A stretch of DNA of 64,000 nucleotides from Symbiodinium sp. CCMP2592 (Eukaryota; Sar; Dinophyceae; Suessiales; Symbiodiniaceae): assembly GCA_905221615.1 (NCBI GenBank), contig CAJNDT010004691.1:111001-175000 (forward strand), in the 5' to 3' direction. Below are positions 1 through 10,550 of the stretch, piece after piece. Position 1 is the stretch's first letter. Each line of letters opens with the position of its first letter. The position numbers and the translations under genes are program-made. Under the pieces are notes generated by a model that was given only the letters and a program-made list of their open reading frames with translations, did not search any database and was not told the DNA's origin.

Positions 1-1
1 C

Positions 2-133
2 ATCCCGCACCACGGCGGGCTTCCGTCTACCGCGGGTGACGCAGTCCTGCGACAAAATGCGGAACGCTTGCGAGAGCACACCTTGGCGATCGTCAAAGAT
101 TACTCGTCTCGTTTGGATTCAAGCTGCTCTTGC
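2..133 (+). CDS. Possible internal exon, partial at window start
   Basis: An open frame from base 2 to a TGA at 134 reads like real protein (for example LRQNAERLREHTLAIVKDYS) with balanced codon use, unlike the Gly/Phe/Leu-rich peptides the heptad repeats give. A splice donor is not clear, and the exon may end near 123. Family not recognised. The island is GC-rich, as are the other presumed exons. It may belong to a gene extending upstream of the window. Confidence 0.4.
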
Positions 134-270
134 TGAAGATGCCAGTACGTCCTCGGAGTGAGACAGGGCGTGTTGTCTCCTGGCGGCGAGTGGCGACCGC
201 ACAGATAAAGGTGTTCCATACATGGTGCGCATGCCGCTGTAGCTTATGTCGTGATGCGGGACATCAAGGG

Positions 271-364
271 TCCTATGTACCTATAAAGTGTAGAGTGTAT
301 GGTCTCTATTGTAGGAATCACGACTATATGATTTGGGGAAGTATCTCCCATGATAGCACCTATA
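271..364. repeat. Diverged hairpin element, family B
   Basis: Resembles family B in reverse orientation (compare 36948-37152 and 38753-38875): a CCTATGTACC start, a TAGGAATCAC middle, then ATTTGGGGAAGTATC. The stem is decayed. Confidence 0.4.
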
Positions 365-800
365 GCCCTAAGCCCCTAACCCTAAAGCTACGACCGTTTG
401 GTGACCTCGGGGAGGCCTTGATGTTGCTGGTGCCATCAAGACGGCAACCTTCGATCTGGTCCCTTGGATGGAAGGGTTCTGGGGTTCTGGGGCTTTGGGT
501 TGAGGTTTGGGTATAGGGTTATGGGTTTTGGCTTGTGGTGTTTTAGGGTTTTGGGTTTCGGATTTGAGGAGCAGTTTGAGGTAGTTGGGCTTGTGTTGTT
601 TTGGGGGTTTTCTACCGTCGACTTCTGCAGTGACAGGTGGCGAAAGCAAACCTCGACCTTCATAGTTCGGCTGGTTTAAACGACAGGGTTGTGAGGATTC
701 CGAGGAGTGGATCGAAAAATCTCTGAACCCTACCTAGGGCCCGAAACCCCCAAACGAATCCCTACACACCGCAACCGCCGGTGATTCGGGATATCTGGTG

Positions 801-902
801 TGTCCATGTGCCCAAGCACTACATGCTTTGGCCTTAACTTAGTTCCTTTGTAGGTATTTTAGGGCCAAAGTATACAGGATTTGAGTACATGGACCCTTGG
901 GG
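801..902. repeat. Hairpin MITE-like element, family H
   Basis: Family H is the commonest hairpin in the window. Its arms are TCCATGTACCCAAATAG and the complement ending GGGTACATGGACCCTT. The inner part holds a second dyad of the CTTTGGCCTTAAAGTACC type around a centre with TATAGGGA. Length is about 100 bp and there is no coding capacity. This copy is somewhat diverged. Confidence 0.6.
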
Positions 903-1250
903 ACACAATAAACCCTAGACTCTGAATTCTCTGCGTGATTCTAACAGATCCCCCAACAGCTAACGGGGCTTTTTTGGTTTTGGGCAGGGGGGCTCACATC
1001 GGTCCACATACATCACATGGCATCCGGTTTTGTGTGGATGCCTGAAACTACGAGTGGTTCGAGTTGCAGGGCACGGCATGGTGATTCTGAAACCTACACC
1101 ATATCTTGAGGGCTGAGTTCGATTAATGACGAGGCCTCCCTTCCAGAACCTCTTGAAAGTTACCAGTATCGCACCCCTATACTCACCTGGAAGACCCTCT
1201 ACTCACCTGGAAGATGCCCTAAACATCGAAGGCCCTAAAGCCTATAAACC

Positions 1251-1376
1251 ATACTTGGAGGATCATGGGACTTAGTAAGTAAGGTTATAAGTACCTTGAT
1301 TGGGGTTGTAAGTAGTTTTAAGTATAGTTACCATAATCATAACCCTAGTTACTAAGTCCCATGACCCTTTAAGTAG
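1251..1376. repeat. Hairpin MITE-like element, family A
   Basis: The arms are TACTTGGAGGATCATGGGAC with CTTAGTAA, and TTACTAAGTCCCATGACCC with TTTAAGTAG. The inner segment repeats TTATAAGTA and its complement, so most of the 125 bp can fold back. The right half also starts the 106-bp tandem unit that follows. Confidence 0.7.
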
Positions 1377-1486
1377 ACCCTAAACCCTAAACCCTATCGA
1401 TCCCTTTAAGGAACCCCTATAGATCCCTTTAAAAGAGCCCTTATAGGAACCCTAGTTACTAAGTCCCATGACCCTTTAAGTAGGCC
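1345..1486 (+). repeat. 106-bp composite unit (hairpin half + heptads)
   Basis: CTAGTTACTAAGTCCCATGA recurs at 1345 and 1451, exactly 106 bp apart. The unit is the right half of hairpin A, two CCCTAAA heptads, and ATCCCTTTAAGGAACCC-type blocks. The same 106-bp unit is expanded at 30660-31120. Confidence 0.65.
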
Positions 1487-1643
1487 CCAAAGCCGAAACA
1501 CCCTCGAGATCGACTCTTGGCCTTTTGCCCTAAATCCCAAACCCTAAACCCGAAAAGCCTCAACCCTACTACACCCCAAAGGACTTATATAAGGAAATCA
1601 TAACAAGGAACTCCAAAAAGGTAGCTTATTCAGCCCCAATCTC

Positions 1644-1754
1644 TACACCCCAAAAAGTTGGAAACCGGATTATGGCCAAATAGTGCTGGCATTCCCTATA
1701 CATTACTCTTAAGGATTGAGGCTATGGGTTTCCAACTTTTGGGCTTCTACTGTA
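1644..1754. repeat. Hairpin MITE-like element, family I
   Basis: Family I has arms around AGTTGGAAACC and GGTTTCCAACTTT and normally ends with GGCTTCTACTGTA. The loop here includes CCAAATAGTGCTGGCATTCC. Compare 25518-25629 and 46849-46964. Confidence 0.65.
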
Positions 1755-1929
1755 CACCCCAAACCTTAAAGCATACACCCTGAAGTCCTGACCCCACGTC
1801 TCATCCCCAATCATATCCTTAAACCCAGGAATGAACCCTCAAAGGAGCCGCTTAAGGAGCCCTTAGCCGAACCCTCATTCTACCCTAACAGGAGCCCTAA
1901 AACTACTTACGAGGAACCCTGAAAAGAAC

Positions 1930-1992
1930 CCCAAACCCTAAAACCCCAAACCCTAAAACCCTAAAACCCAAAACCCTAAATCCCTAAACCCC
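1930..1992 (-). repeat. Telomere-like CCCTAAA array
   Basis: About eight CCCTAAA/CCCTAAAA/CCCCAAA units in a row; internal, not at a contig end. Confidence 0.75.
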
Positions 1993-2103
1993 AAAATCTT
2001 CCAACAAAGGAGCCCTCAAAGGAACACGAAAAGCTTGCGCCATACCTAGGTCTTCTCGCGTCTTCTCCAAAGGGGTTCCTTCGAAACTTTCGACGAGGCG
2101 GCG

Positions 2104-2665
2104 TATTTGGGTTTAGGGTTTTGAAGTTTAGGGTTTAGGCTTTAGGTTTTTAGGGTTCTAGGGTTGAGGGTTTTAGGGTTTAGGACTTAAGGTTTAGGTT
2201 TCAGGATTTTAGGAGTTAGGGTTTAGTTCGAGTTTTAGGGCATTTTAGGGGAATTTTAGGCTTTAGGGCTCGGGGATCTTTTGGGGTTCCTTTCAGGGAT
2301 CTGTAGGGTTTCTTGGATTGGGTTCGGGGTTTTGGAGGTTTAAGGCTTTGGGATTGTGGGTAAAAAAAATTGAGGGTTTAAGCCTCAGGGATTTGGGAGT
2401 TTAAGATTTAGGATTTTAGGTGTTGGGGTTTAGGGGGCAGAGATTGTGGAATTGGGGAATGGGTCGGTTTAGGCCTCAAGGATTTGGGAGTTGGGGTTTT
2501 AGGTTTTGGGGAGAGGGGTTTTATAGGGTGTAGAGATTGGGGCTTTAGGGTTTAGGGGATTAGGCCTTTAGGTAAAGTTTAGGGGTTTAGCTTTTGGGGG
2601 CTTATTATATAGGATCTGTAGGGTCTAGGTTTTTGGGCTTGAGCTTCGGGTTTTCGGGTTGAGGG
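2104..2665 (+). repeat. Degenerate TTTAGGG block
   Basis: About 560 bp dominated by TTTAGGG, GTTTAGG and TTTTAGGG spaced by unrelated short segments, all with the G-rich strand on plus. Confidence 0.65.
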
Positions 2666-3301
2666 ATCTAAGGCTTTTCGCCGGGAACGCAGCAAACACT
2701 ATGTTTCGGAGGGAAGTTGGCGTGAACGCAGCAAAAAGGGGAGACAGTTCTTGGACGATAGTTTAGTCCTTATGGTTACCCTAAACCCTACACCCCTGAA
2801 CCCAAAAGCCTAAACCCCTGAACCCTATGGTCGCTGTGACTAGTGTGCTTGCACCGCGGTCGTTCTCTTCGGCTTTGTACGAAGACTTGACCTCTTCATC
2901 GGATGTGTTGCAGAACCCCAAACCTAGAACATCCCTTAATTGAGGAATAGTCCTTAAATCATATGAGGGATCCGATTATGGTGTCATATGGGAGTCTCTG
3001 TGATCTTCAAGCTTGTCTTCCGTATCAGTAAGATGGGACGAGCCCAGGGAGCTTGCACGGTAGTAGGCTTGCAGCATTGATTCTGCACAAGACGCCACCT
3101 AGTTTTCTAATTAGGATCTGTTGCGTAGAAAAGTAGGTACCCTGAAAAGGGGTTGGGCATGACCCAAAAGGCTTAAGCCAGCTGTATTTCATCCACCTTA
3201 GCCGGGGTGCATACTTACAACAAAAAACCCTAAAGCATAAACCCCATGGATACAGTTCTCCTTCATCCACCTGGCAACCCTAAACCCCAAACTCGCTGCA
3301 G

Positions 3302-3373
3302 GAGGGGCCACATCGCTTCATGGAGGTTGCCCGGATTCCAGTGACCAGAAGCACCAGCGCTTAGGGGCGGCAG
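3302..3373 (+). CDS. Possible 72-bp internal exon
   Basis: The island is bounded by a CTGCAG acceptor (ending 3301) and a GTGAGC donor (3374). One open frame reads SLHGGCPDSSDQKHQRLGAA. The island is GC-rich between heptad-rich flanks. Family unknown. The two clean borders are the main support. Confidence 0.4.
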
Positions 3374-3651
3374 GTGAGCACGGCTCCTCACCCTGCCTCG
3401 ACTCACCAGAACCTCTAAACCCGAAGCCCTATACACCCTGAACCGCTTTCGTGTAGGTTTTTCTACGAAGTATCTATATGTATTGCAGTTTGGTTTTTTA
3501 AGAAGCATTCATTCTTGTTTCAGTTTTGATAAAGATAACTGACGAGAATAGGAAGCGGGTTATGTTAAGATATCGAGACCCTATTGGGATCCAGAAATCT
3601 CCAGAAACCTTACAACTCAACCCCCGTGCCGTTGGCAGCTTTTTGAACCTA

Positions 3652-3790
3652 AACCTTAAAACCCTCAACCTAAACACCAAAACCCCTAAACCCTAAAACC
3701 CTAAACCCGTAAACCCTAAAACCCTAAACCCCCTAAACTCCCTAAGCCCCAAAACCCTCAACCCAAAACCCTGAACGCCTGGGTCCCCCT
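3652..3790 (-). repeat. Telomere-like CCCTAAA array
   Basis: Heptads and octamers of CCCTAAA(A) type over ~135 bp, ending at a GC-rich island (3785-3870) that is open in several frames. Confidence 0.7.
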
Positions 3791-4372
3791 GAGCCTGGTC
3801 CGGCTGCGTCCGGTGAGCAAACGAACTGTGCCGAAGGCACCTTTGCCCCCTGTCATCGCAAAGTTTATGGCGTATGCCTAGTAGAAAAGTAAGTAACCTT
3901 TAAGTCTATGGCGTATGCCTAGCAGTAAAGTATAAGTAACCTATATAATCCCTGTATAACCCCGATATAACCAAAAAGGTTAACCTTTACTTCCGCATGA
4001 TACCCGACAAGTAGGTATGGCTGTATGGGGGTTAAAGTTGAGGGCCGGGTTACATGACCTAGAGGGTCATCCGTGTCTTTAGGGTTTAGGGTTCAGGATT
4101 TAGGTTCTAGGGTTATGGTTGGGATCTGTCATGTAGTTAAAAAAGTACCCTGGAAATGGGGTGGCACGTTGACCCTAAAGGTAGGGCTGCATCAATCAAG
4201 AGCCGTAATTCCTGCTCCTCATGGGGCCTTCTATTCCGTTAGCCACAGGTCCTCGCACGACGTAGTAGGGCTGTCGATGCTTAAATGCATCAGGCCGCAT
4301 AGAGCAGAGAAGTGACAGGGGGCTTGTTTGGCAAGAAGGCCATCGCGAAGCTGAGAGTGTTCGTAACCTAAG

Positions 4373-4477
4373 CCAAAGGGTCCTTTGTACTGTTGTGGGG
4401 GATACTTCCCTAAGTCATAACAGTAATTTTAACATGGAAACCCTACATTCTACTATATCGGTACATAGGACCCTTTT
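4373..4477. repeat. Hairpin MITE-like element, family B
   Basis: The arms are CCAAAGGGTCCTTTGTACTG and the complement around GGTACATAGGACCCTTT. The inner part has GGGGGATACTTCCCTAAGTC and GGAAACCCTACATTCTACTA. Near-identical copies lie at 18657 and 22911; reverse copies lie at 36948 and 38753. Confidence 0.7.
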
Positions 4478-4732
4478 TGTAACCCTAAAGACAGTGGGTT
4501 CCATGCAAGGGTAGCCACGCGAAGCCGAGAGGCCTTCCCAGAGCGTTTTCAACATTCCTGCCTAGATGCAAGAGTGGCAAGCTGCTTGGGCCATGTACAG
4601 GCCGATGCGCGCTCTGGGCTGTCTTCGGAGTAAACAACAGCCTCTGGAAGGTAGTCTGCTTATACAGTGCATTGCTGCTACCTCAGACCTATTCATCGGT
4701 GTAGCGGTAGGCCCAAACCGCAACGAAACCTA

Positions 4733-4843
4733 AGACAGTACTTAGGGGTACTTAGAAATACTTTTTTAGTTTTTGGTTATTATAATCCCTAAGAGCAGCT
4801 AAAATTGTAATTTTTTGCTTGGGTTCTAAGTTCAGTATAGGTA
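4733..4843. repeat. Interspersed element, family O
   Basis: A ~105-bp AT-rich element starting TTAGGGGTACTTAGAA and ending TTCTAAGTTCAGTA, with TTTTTGGTTATTATAATCCC inside. Two close copies at 53364 and 57101. The terminal dyad is short (CTTAGAA/TTCTAAG). Confidence 0.65.
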
Positions 4844-5969
4844 GCGTATGTTGATTGTAGGTCCACATCCTTACCACCAAGTCCCAAAGTTGCCAAAGCT
4901 TTCACTTTTGCTTAGGATCCTTGGTTCAAAACTTCTTTGCCCATCCTTACCTCAGACTACAATATTATGCTAATATAGTATGTAGTCAATATAATTCCTT
5001 ATCATATCGAACCATCAAGACCCCACCAGACAAGTAAATTTTGGCGCGGTTTAGGATTCCAATTCTGGAGTTGGCATGAATCGGGTCTCGGTCGCTTTCG
5101 GCCGAGGCAGCAGGATTTTTTGGCGGCAAGAGCATGCGAAGCTCCATCATAGAATATGTCCCACCGACTCGGTAGACATTCCTGCATCTTTAGTACCATA
5201 TCCGACCGAAATGCAGAGAACCTCCCGCTTGATGGAGGTCAGCCTCAAGTTACGTTTGGCAGCAAATCGCTTCATCTGTAGAGCCCGGAGCCCGATATGT
5301 TTTGTCGAGTGCAGAAACGGCGCAGTGGCATAAAGTTTAATCTCTGCCTGCTGCCCTGTACATAGGATGGCTGGGGTGTTTTTTGCCGAGCCGACTCTTC
5401 GATTGGGTCTTGGGGATCAGGAAATTATGTGGCATCGAGGCTGACAGCAAAAGAAGGTTTTGTTGGATTTAGAGGGCGTAGGGCTTGTACGCGACGTCTA
5501 CTGAAACACTACGAAGCTCTATTCTAATTCTTCAGAGCCACGGCACCGGTCGAAGTGCCAGGGTGGTTTGTTTAGCTGTGGTCCGTCTCGATTTGCGCAT
5601 CGTCGTTGGTTTGGGGTTTAGAGCTTTGTTGGAAGATTTGGTGATTTTCCGGCCGGACCTATTTGGGGGGACTTTCTTCTTGGACGGTCGCTGGAGGCCG
5701 GAACGCCATTATAGAGTGTTTTCATTGACATAGCAATGGGTTGATTGCTCAGGATTCAGTATCGAGTTTGGGGTTTAGGTTTAGGGGTGTGTAAGTGTTA
5801 GCTGATATTTTTTGTGGTGTAGGGCTTGCGCGGCTTAGGGCTGGCTTTCAACCCGAAAACCTATCTTGTGCCGGACCTAGGGGTGCAGCATTCGCAGTGG
5901 GCTGTGGAGATGTGATCCAGCCATCGATGGTTACGATTTACCAACCGACTTCCAACAACGGAGGTTTGT

Positions 5970-6076
5970 CAAAGGCTCCATGTACCCAAATAGTAGGTTG
6001 TTCGGCCTTAAAGTACCTATATAGGGACCCCTTTAAGGCCTAAGTACCCACTATATGGGTACATGGAGCCTTTGGG
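5970..6076. repeat. Hairpin element, family H (well preserved)
   Basis: Both arms are intact: GGCTCCATGTACCCAAATAG and TATATGGGTACATGGAGCC, with the GGCCTTAAAG/CTTTAAGGCC inner dyad. Confidence 0.75.
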
Positions 6077-6306
6077 TTTGTCATAGCGAGAGACCCGCGC
6101 TGCATGGCAAATGGCTGGGAAGCAGGAGCCCCATCAACAAAAGATACATCCCAAACAGAGAAGCCCGTAACCCAACCCTAACCACTCCCTCAACCCATAG
6201 CCATCAACAAGTATCGAAAGCCCTAAACAGGGAAGCCCCGAAAATAAACCAAAGACCCTGTTTCATCCCGAAAGCCTGACCATGCATGGATCATGCTTTT
6301 AGGCTT

Positions 6307-6417
6307 ACCCCAAGGGTCCAAAGGACCCAATAGTTAGGTACTCGGTTTTGGGATAGTAGTTATGTAATTTAGGATTTTTGAGAGTGTATGATTATGAGCT
6401 ACTTGGACCCTTGGGGC
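6307..6417. repeat. Hairpin element, family K
   Basis: Family K has outer arms CCAAGGGTCCAAAGGACCCA and GGACCCTTGGGG, with inner ATAGTAGTTATGTA and GAGAGTATATGATTAT. It recurs at 10457, 17564, 23613 and 44042. Confidence 0.65.
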
Positions 6418-6872
6418 TAGTGAACTTAAACTTTGTAAGTTGGTTGTAAGCGGGGCAACAATTGGGGCAGCTCCATTTAGGGTACTTGTAGCTCTACGTA
6501 TAACCAAATCAAAAACTGACTAAGTCCTCTGGGCCTCTAAGTTAGGGTAATTACTCAGAACTCTACATATGACCTTCTTGTTTGAGTCCTCTGGCCCTCC
6601 AAGCGCACAATTTCTTGCAGGCCCTTCGCCTGCTCCTTTTCCCCTGTCCGATTTCGTCCGCACCAGTCATGTACCCGAAACTCCTAACTGCCATGCGCCA
6701 TAACAGAACCCCTTTCAACTCCTCAAGCCTTACATAAACCAAAAAAACCTACCAATTTCAGGACTTACATACTGACATCATCATGAGGTATCCAAACAAT
6801 GCAGGTTTCAATAGGTCCCGTAAAGAATCTCAACATTAAATCCCGGCTTTGGCGTTACACACTACACCCAGA

Positions 6873-6952
6873 GGCCCCATTGTAGTTCCTTTTTTGGGAT
6901 TACCTTATAGGGTTCTATATACGAACCCCAAAAGGAACTACTTTGGGGCCCC
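6873..6952. repeat. Hairpin element, family J
   Basis: The arms are GGCCCCATTGTAGTTCCTTT and AAAGGAACTACTTTGGGGCC, about 80 bp in all. Copies at 37228, 39441 and 58475. Confidence 0.75.
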
Positions 6953-7001
6953 TAAGCACTGAACCCGCTAACTGCTCGAACCCTGAAGCCCCACACCTTA
7001 C

Positions 7002-7037
7002 AGGGTTTAGGGTTTAGGGTTTAGGGTTTAGGGGTTG
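7002..7037 (+). repeat. Short TTTAGGG array
   Basis: Four perfect TTTAGGG units abutting the left arm of an I-type hairpin (7033-7112). Confidence 0.75.
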
Positions 7038-7112
7038 GAATATCATTATCGTAACCCCTTTAAGGTAAATTATAGGGGATCCTACCATGAATCCATATTC
7101 CAACTTTCTGGA
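7033..7112. repeat. Hairpin element, I-like subtype
   Basis: The arms are GGTTGGAATAT and ATATTCCAACTTTCTGG, with GGTAAATTATAGGGGATCCT inside. The same subtype is at 8011-8095. Confidence 0.65.
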
Positions 7113-7415
7113 GTTCCCTTTAAACCCTGAGGCTTCAATGCAGGCACCGAGCCCTTAAACCAGCCTACTGTAGCGGCCTCAATAGTTCCGGATACTATTT
7201 CGGGGGTTCCTTATTGGAGTTATAGTATACTTGACACCAAAACCCTATTCTACTTGGTAAGGTGCCTATACTTAATCCTTATAATAGCCCTTATAGTAAC
7301 CCTTATAGACCCCTGTTACTGGAACCCTATACAGGAACCTTATTCTACTTAGCAAATCCCCCAATTTTACGCTCCAACCCTTCAGAAGCCCTGCCCTGGC
7401 GCGGGAACTATAAAC

Positions 7416-7501
7416 GGTAGAATCCCCAAGAGTAAAGTCTCGGGAATCCCAGCACTATTTGGCCTTAATCCGGTTTCCATTTTTATGGGGTTTACTGTAC
7501 A
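7416..7501. repeat. Hairpin element, family I, left end lost
   Basis: The right part (CCCAGCACTATTTGGCCTTA, TTTACTGTA) matches family I; the left arm is replaced or shortened. Confidence 0.55.
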
Positions 7502-7545
7502 CCCTCAAACGCCTCAAAGCCAAAACTCCGTAATCCGCCAGATCT

Positions 7546-7643
7546 GGGAGTTTCCGAAAATCGGGGATATAGCACCCTGAATAGTAGGATCCTTATTGTA
7601 AGGACCCCTAAATAAGGAACCCCTAAGTTTCGGCAACTCCCAT
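7546..7643. repeat. Hairpin element, family E
   Basis: Family E has arms GGGAGTTTCCGAAAAT and TTTCGGAAACTCCC, with an inner GTAGGATCCTTAT segment. Copies at 29150, 43246, 46511 and 52165; truncated copies at 23422, 39789 and 41365. Confidence 0.7.
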
Positions 7644-7742
7644 CTAGACTCCTGAAGCACTAAACTCCTGCAACCTAAATTGCTGAAGCTCTGATGTTCT
7701 AAACCCGAAACTCTCGGAGTTCACATTCTTAGACAAATCTAG

Positions 7743-7858
7743 AACCTACTATTTGCTTAAGAACCCCCCAAAAAATAAAAAAATATATTCCTTATGGGGG
7801 TAATATAGGGATTATTATTTTTATTTTTTTGGTGTTTCTTAAGCAAATAGTAGGAACC
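7743..7858. repeat. Long-stem hairpin, family P
   Basis: A near-perfect inverted repeat with arms ACCTACTATTTGCTTAAGAA and its complement, continuing inward as an A-rich stretch pairing with a T-rich stretch. Only one copy was seen. Confidence 0.7.
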
Positions 7859-8010
7859 TAAGCCACTTATAGTCACCCTTGCAGCAACCCGTCTAGTACC
7901 CCTTTGTAGAAGCTTGTGTCGTAAGCCTTATGAGTTGCAGCAGCCCTCACAGTTATCCTTACTTATAGTAACCCCCTAAACCCTAAACCTTAACCCGTAA
8001 ACCCCTAAAG

Positions 8011-8095
8011 TGAAAGTTGGAATATGATGATCCTAAGCCCTTTATGGTAAATTATAAGGTATCCTACCTTGAAACCATATTCCAACTTTCTGGAG
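8011..8095. repeat. Hairpin element, I-like subtype
   Basis: The arms are AAGTTGGAATAT and ATATTCCAACTTTCTGG. It closely matches 7033-7112 and is likewise followed by heptads. Confidence 0.65.
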
Positions 8096-8142
8096 TTCCC
8101 TTTAAACCCTAAACCCTAAACCCCTAAACCCTAACAAAAAGC

Positions 8143-8250
8143 GTTCAAACAAAAAACGAAACCCTTCATGCCTGTGGCCCAACCGGTCAGCAGCTGGGTC
8201 CACGGCCCACGACAAGCGAGTTGCCGGACAAACACCGTGCGCGAGACGGT
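8143..8250 (+). CDS. Possible internal exon
   Basis: A GC-rich island sits between CCCTAAA heptads on the left and a long TTTAGGG array on the right. It is open for 36 codons and reads like protein (LHACGPTGQQLGPRPTTSEL). Its right border is GACG followed by GTTTAGG, so the heptad array itself would supply the GT donor. Family unknown. Confidence 0.4.
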
Positions 8251-8456
8251 TTAGGGTTTGGGGTTTAGGGTTTAGGGTTTGGGGTTTAGGGTTTAGGGTT
8301 TGAGGTTTAGGGTTTGGGGTTTAGGGTTTAGGGTTTGGGGTTTAGGGTTTGGGGTTTAGGGTTTAGGGTTTGGGGTTTAGGGTTTAGGGTTTGGGGTTTA
8401 GGGTTTGGGGTTTAGGGTTTAGGGTTTGGGGTTTAGGGTATGGGGTTTAGGGCCCC
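8249..8456 (+). repeat. TTTAGGG/TTTGGGG array with 21-bp higher-order pattern
   Basis: About 200 bp of uninterrupted heptads in which TTTGGGG variants recur at a largely fixed spacing (two TTTAGGG then one TTTGGGG, sometimes one then one). Confidence 0.85.
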
Positions 8457-8995
8457 AATGTGCCAATCCCTCCATGGGACTCTGTTTCTACAGGGTGCTG
8501 GAGGGGTCTTGTTCCTGCAGGGTGTAGCGATTTTAAAACTGCTACCTCAAGGAAAAAGCAATCAGTACATAAGGCTCGAAGTGCTACAAAAAGGCCTGCA
8601 TGTAATCATAATCAGAATTGCCTTATTCCTTACTTGCTTACGGGAGCTGGAAACCCCAAACCCTAAACCCTGATAACGGCATATTGCATAAGAAACCAGA
8701 TAAAAACCGGGGACGCCTAGTTAATACAACCCTTAATTCATGCTCTTCACCCTAGACCCCGCAATCTAAACCCTATACTGATCCCCAAAACTAAACCCCA
8801 AACCCCTACCCTAAACCCTACAAGCCCCACAAACCCTAAAGACCCCCAAAGCTCAATACCCTACCAGTTGAGAACCTGTAGAGGGTGCATACTGTGGAGA
8901 AGACCATCGCGATGGTGGTTTTGCGGTCCAACGTTCGACATCAACTGAAGATATCAACATGTGCACATATTGCATATACCTGTATATACATACAT

Positions 8996-9060
8996 GCACA
9001 CACACACACACACACACACACCCACCCACCCACCCACCCACCCACCCACCCACCCACCCA

Positions 9061-9108
<48 letters not shown>
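8996..9108. repeat. Compound microsatellite (CA)n(CCCA)n(CGCA)n
   Basis: Three adjoining pure blocks share the CA core: CA dinucleotides, about ten CCCA units, then about twelve CGCA units. The alternating purine-pyrimidine parts have Z-DNA potential. Confidence 0.95.
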
Positions 9109-9245
9109 GGTATTCCATTCATGATCAATATTTGTTGGACGTATGCTTGATAGGCTTCAGCAGAAATTTAGGTTGGGCAACGACTAGAAGGTAGCTGGGA
9201 TCTGGACAAACCTAGGAATCCCTAAGCATTGCGTATGAGCTTTGA

Positions 9246-9420
9246 TACATACCTACATACATACATACAGCCAAACATACGTGCATACATATGTTCATTT
9301 ACACGCATGCCCACATACATACATCTATGCATACATACATGATATGACATGACATGCCCTGACGCTACATTACATTGCATGCATGCGTGCATACATGCAC
9401 TTATATGACATGCACCTTTA
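9246..9420. repeat. CATA/CATG-rich low-complexity DNA
   Basis: Degenerate CATA and CATG tetramers with frequent ACATGC. Confidence 0.7.
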
Positions 9421-10235
9421 TACATAATATATATATATATATAGATATTTATTTTATATTTTTTATACATAACATATCTATACACATACCAAAAGATTGT
9501 GTGTACATGTGCGCCAAGCTGGTCGGGTTTTGCAGGTTCAGGTGGTTCAGGGCACTTGACTTTTGCAAGGATTGAGGTATCTTTCAACGATCCAGCGCAT
9601 GGATACCTTGGATCAGGTCCTGACTTCATCTACGTTATGGGAGTGCCGAACCTTTATCTACCTTTATTCAAAAGTAGGTTTTGATGGGTTGAGGAAAGCA
9701 TTAAAACCAAACCCTGCCAAACCCACCCTATTCTGGTGGTATCCTTTCAAGGGGCCTAATCTGCGAGGGAGAAGCTTTGCACGCAGCGCTTGGGCTCTAT
9801 CCACGGCCGAAGCTTGGGGAGATCGGGTGTCCAGGTTTGAAGGCTTTAGGCTAAGTAGGCTTTAGAGATGCCACCAGGGTTTTGGGTTTAGGGGGTTTAG
9901 GGTATACTACTGGCATTCTATAGCTGCAAGAGACCACAGGAAGGACACCCAAAACACACCTGGAAAGGCATGGTTATTACTTACCCAGCTGTCCAAATGA
10001 CGCGACTTGGGCCAAAGCCTACAGCTTAGGGTTTGGGTGAAGCCGGTGTACAGTCTCCAGGGTCTGTTATTTTGCAGCCACTTGCCCCTTGAGCTCAACA
10101 CCCAACCTGACACCCCGAAGCCCTCGACCCTGAACCCTGAACCCTAAGCCCAAAACTCTGAAGCCGAAACTGAACCCAACGCCCTAAACCCTGAACCCGC
10201 AGCCCTAAACCCTACATCTTGGACCCTCACAGCCG

Positions 10236-10358
10236 AAAGCATCCGCACCACCACGGAATAGGCCGCTAGGCAGCGAGGCAGAGCCACCATGGAGCAAAAG
10301 GCTGCGGCGAACTACGCACGGCCCGGCTCATAGTCTTGGGACCAGCCTTGCGGCTTGG
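10236..10358 (+). CDS. Possible internal exon
   Basis: An open frame reads AEPPWSKRLRRTTHGPAHSL and ends in SLAAW before GTAAAA (donor at 10359). An overlapping GCCACCATGG context at 10283 opens only a 14-codon frame. The GC-rich island is bounded by heptads. Family unknown. Confidence 0.35.
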
Positions 10359-10456
10359 GTAAAAGAAGGGTTTAGGGTTTATAATTATATGGTTTTGGGT
10401 TTAGGGTAATTATACGGTTAAGGGTTTGGGACGCCCTCCTCCGTCCAACTACAGTA

Positions 10457-10550
10457 TCCCTAAGGGTCCAGCTACCGAATAAACATATACTCTCCCACTA
10501 CTATTCGAAACCTAACTACCTAAATATTAGGTCCTTTGGACCCTTAAGGG
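10457..10550. repeat. Hairpin element, family K
   Basis: The arms are CCCTAAGGGTCCAGCTACC and GGTCCTTTGGACCCTTAAGG, with CATATACTCTCC and CCTAACTACCTAAATATT inside. Confidence 0.65.

Larger units (their letters stand above)
134..3301. other. Repeat-rich non-coding stretch
   Basis: Contains degenerate heptads in both orientations, hairpin families A, B, H and I, and a long G-strand block at 2104-2665. A GC-rich island at 2821-2920 is open on both strands (plus: SVLAPRSFSSALYEDLTSSS; minus: SDEEVKSSYKAEENDRGAST) and could be an exon, but the strand cannot be decided. Nothing else is supported. Confidence 0.5.
3374..8142. other. Repeat-rich stretch without a firm gene
   Basis: Holds hairpins of families B, H, I, J, K, E, O and P. 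The 5074-5340 island is open on both strands and heptad-free, so it could contain exonic sequence, but no splice borders or motif decide it. Nothing else coding is supported. Confidence 0.45.
8457..10235. other. No firm gene; microsatellites
   Basis: Holds a CA/CCCA/CGCA compound microsatellite, CATA/CATG-rich DNA and scattered heptads. Open frames here come from the microsatellites. The 9499-9865 stretch is less repetitive, but no convincing exon was seen. Confidence 0.5.

Noticed and set aside
4073-4315. Frames reading GFRVQGLG-like peptides here and in many heptad blocks
   Set aside because: These are translations of TTTAGGG repeats, not proteins.
8251-8456. Possible chromosome end (telomere)
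   Set aside because: The array is internal, short, contains variants and is followed by other DNA; heptads occur in both orientations throughout the window.
8885-9194. Open frames rich in Thr-His-Pro and Ala-Arg-Thr-His
   Set aside because: Pure products of the CA/CCCA/CGCA microsatellite; all three frames are open.
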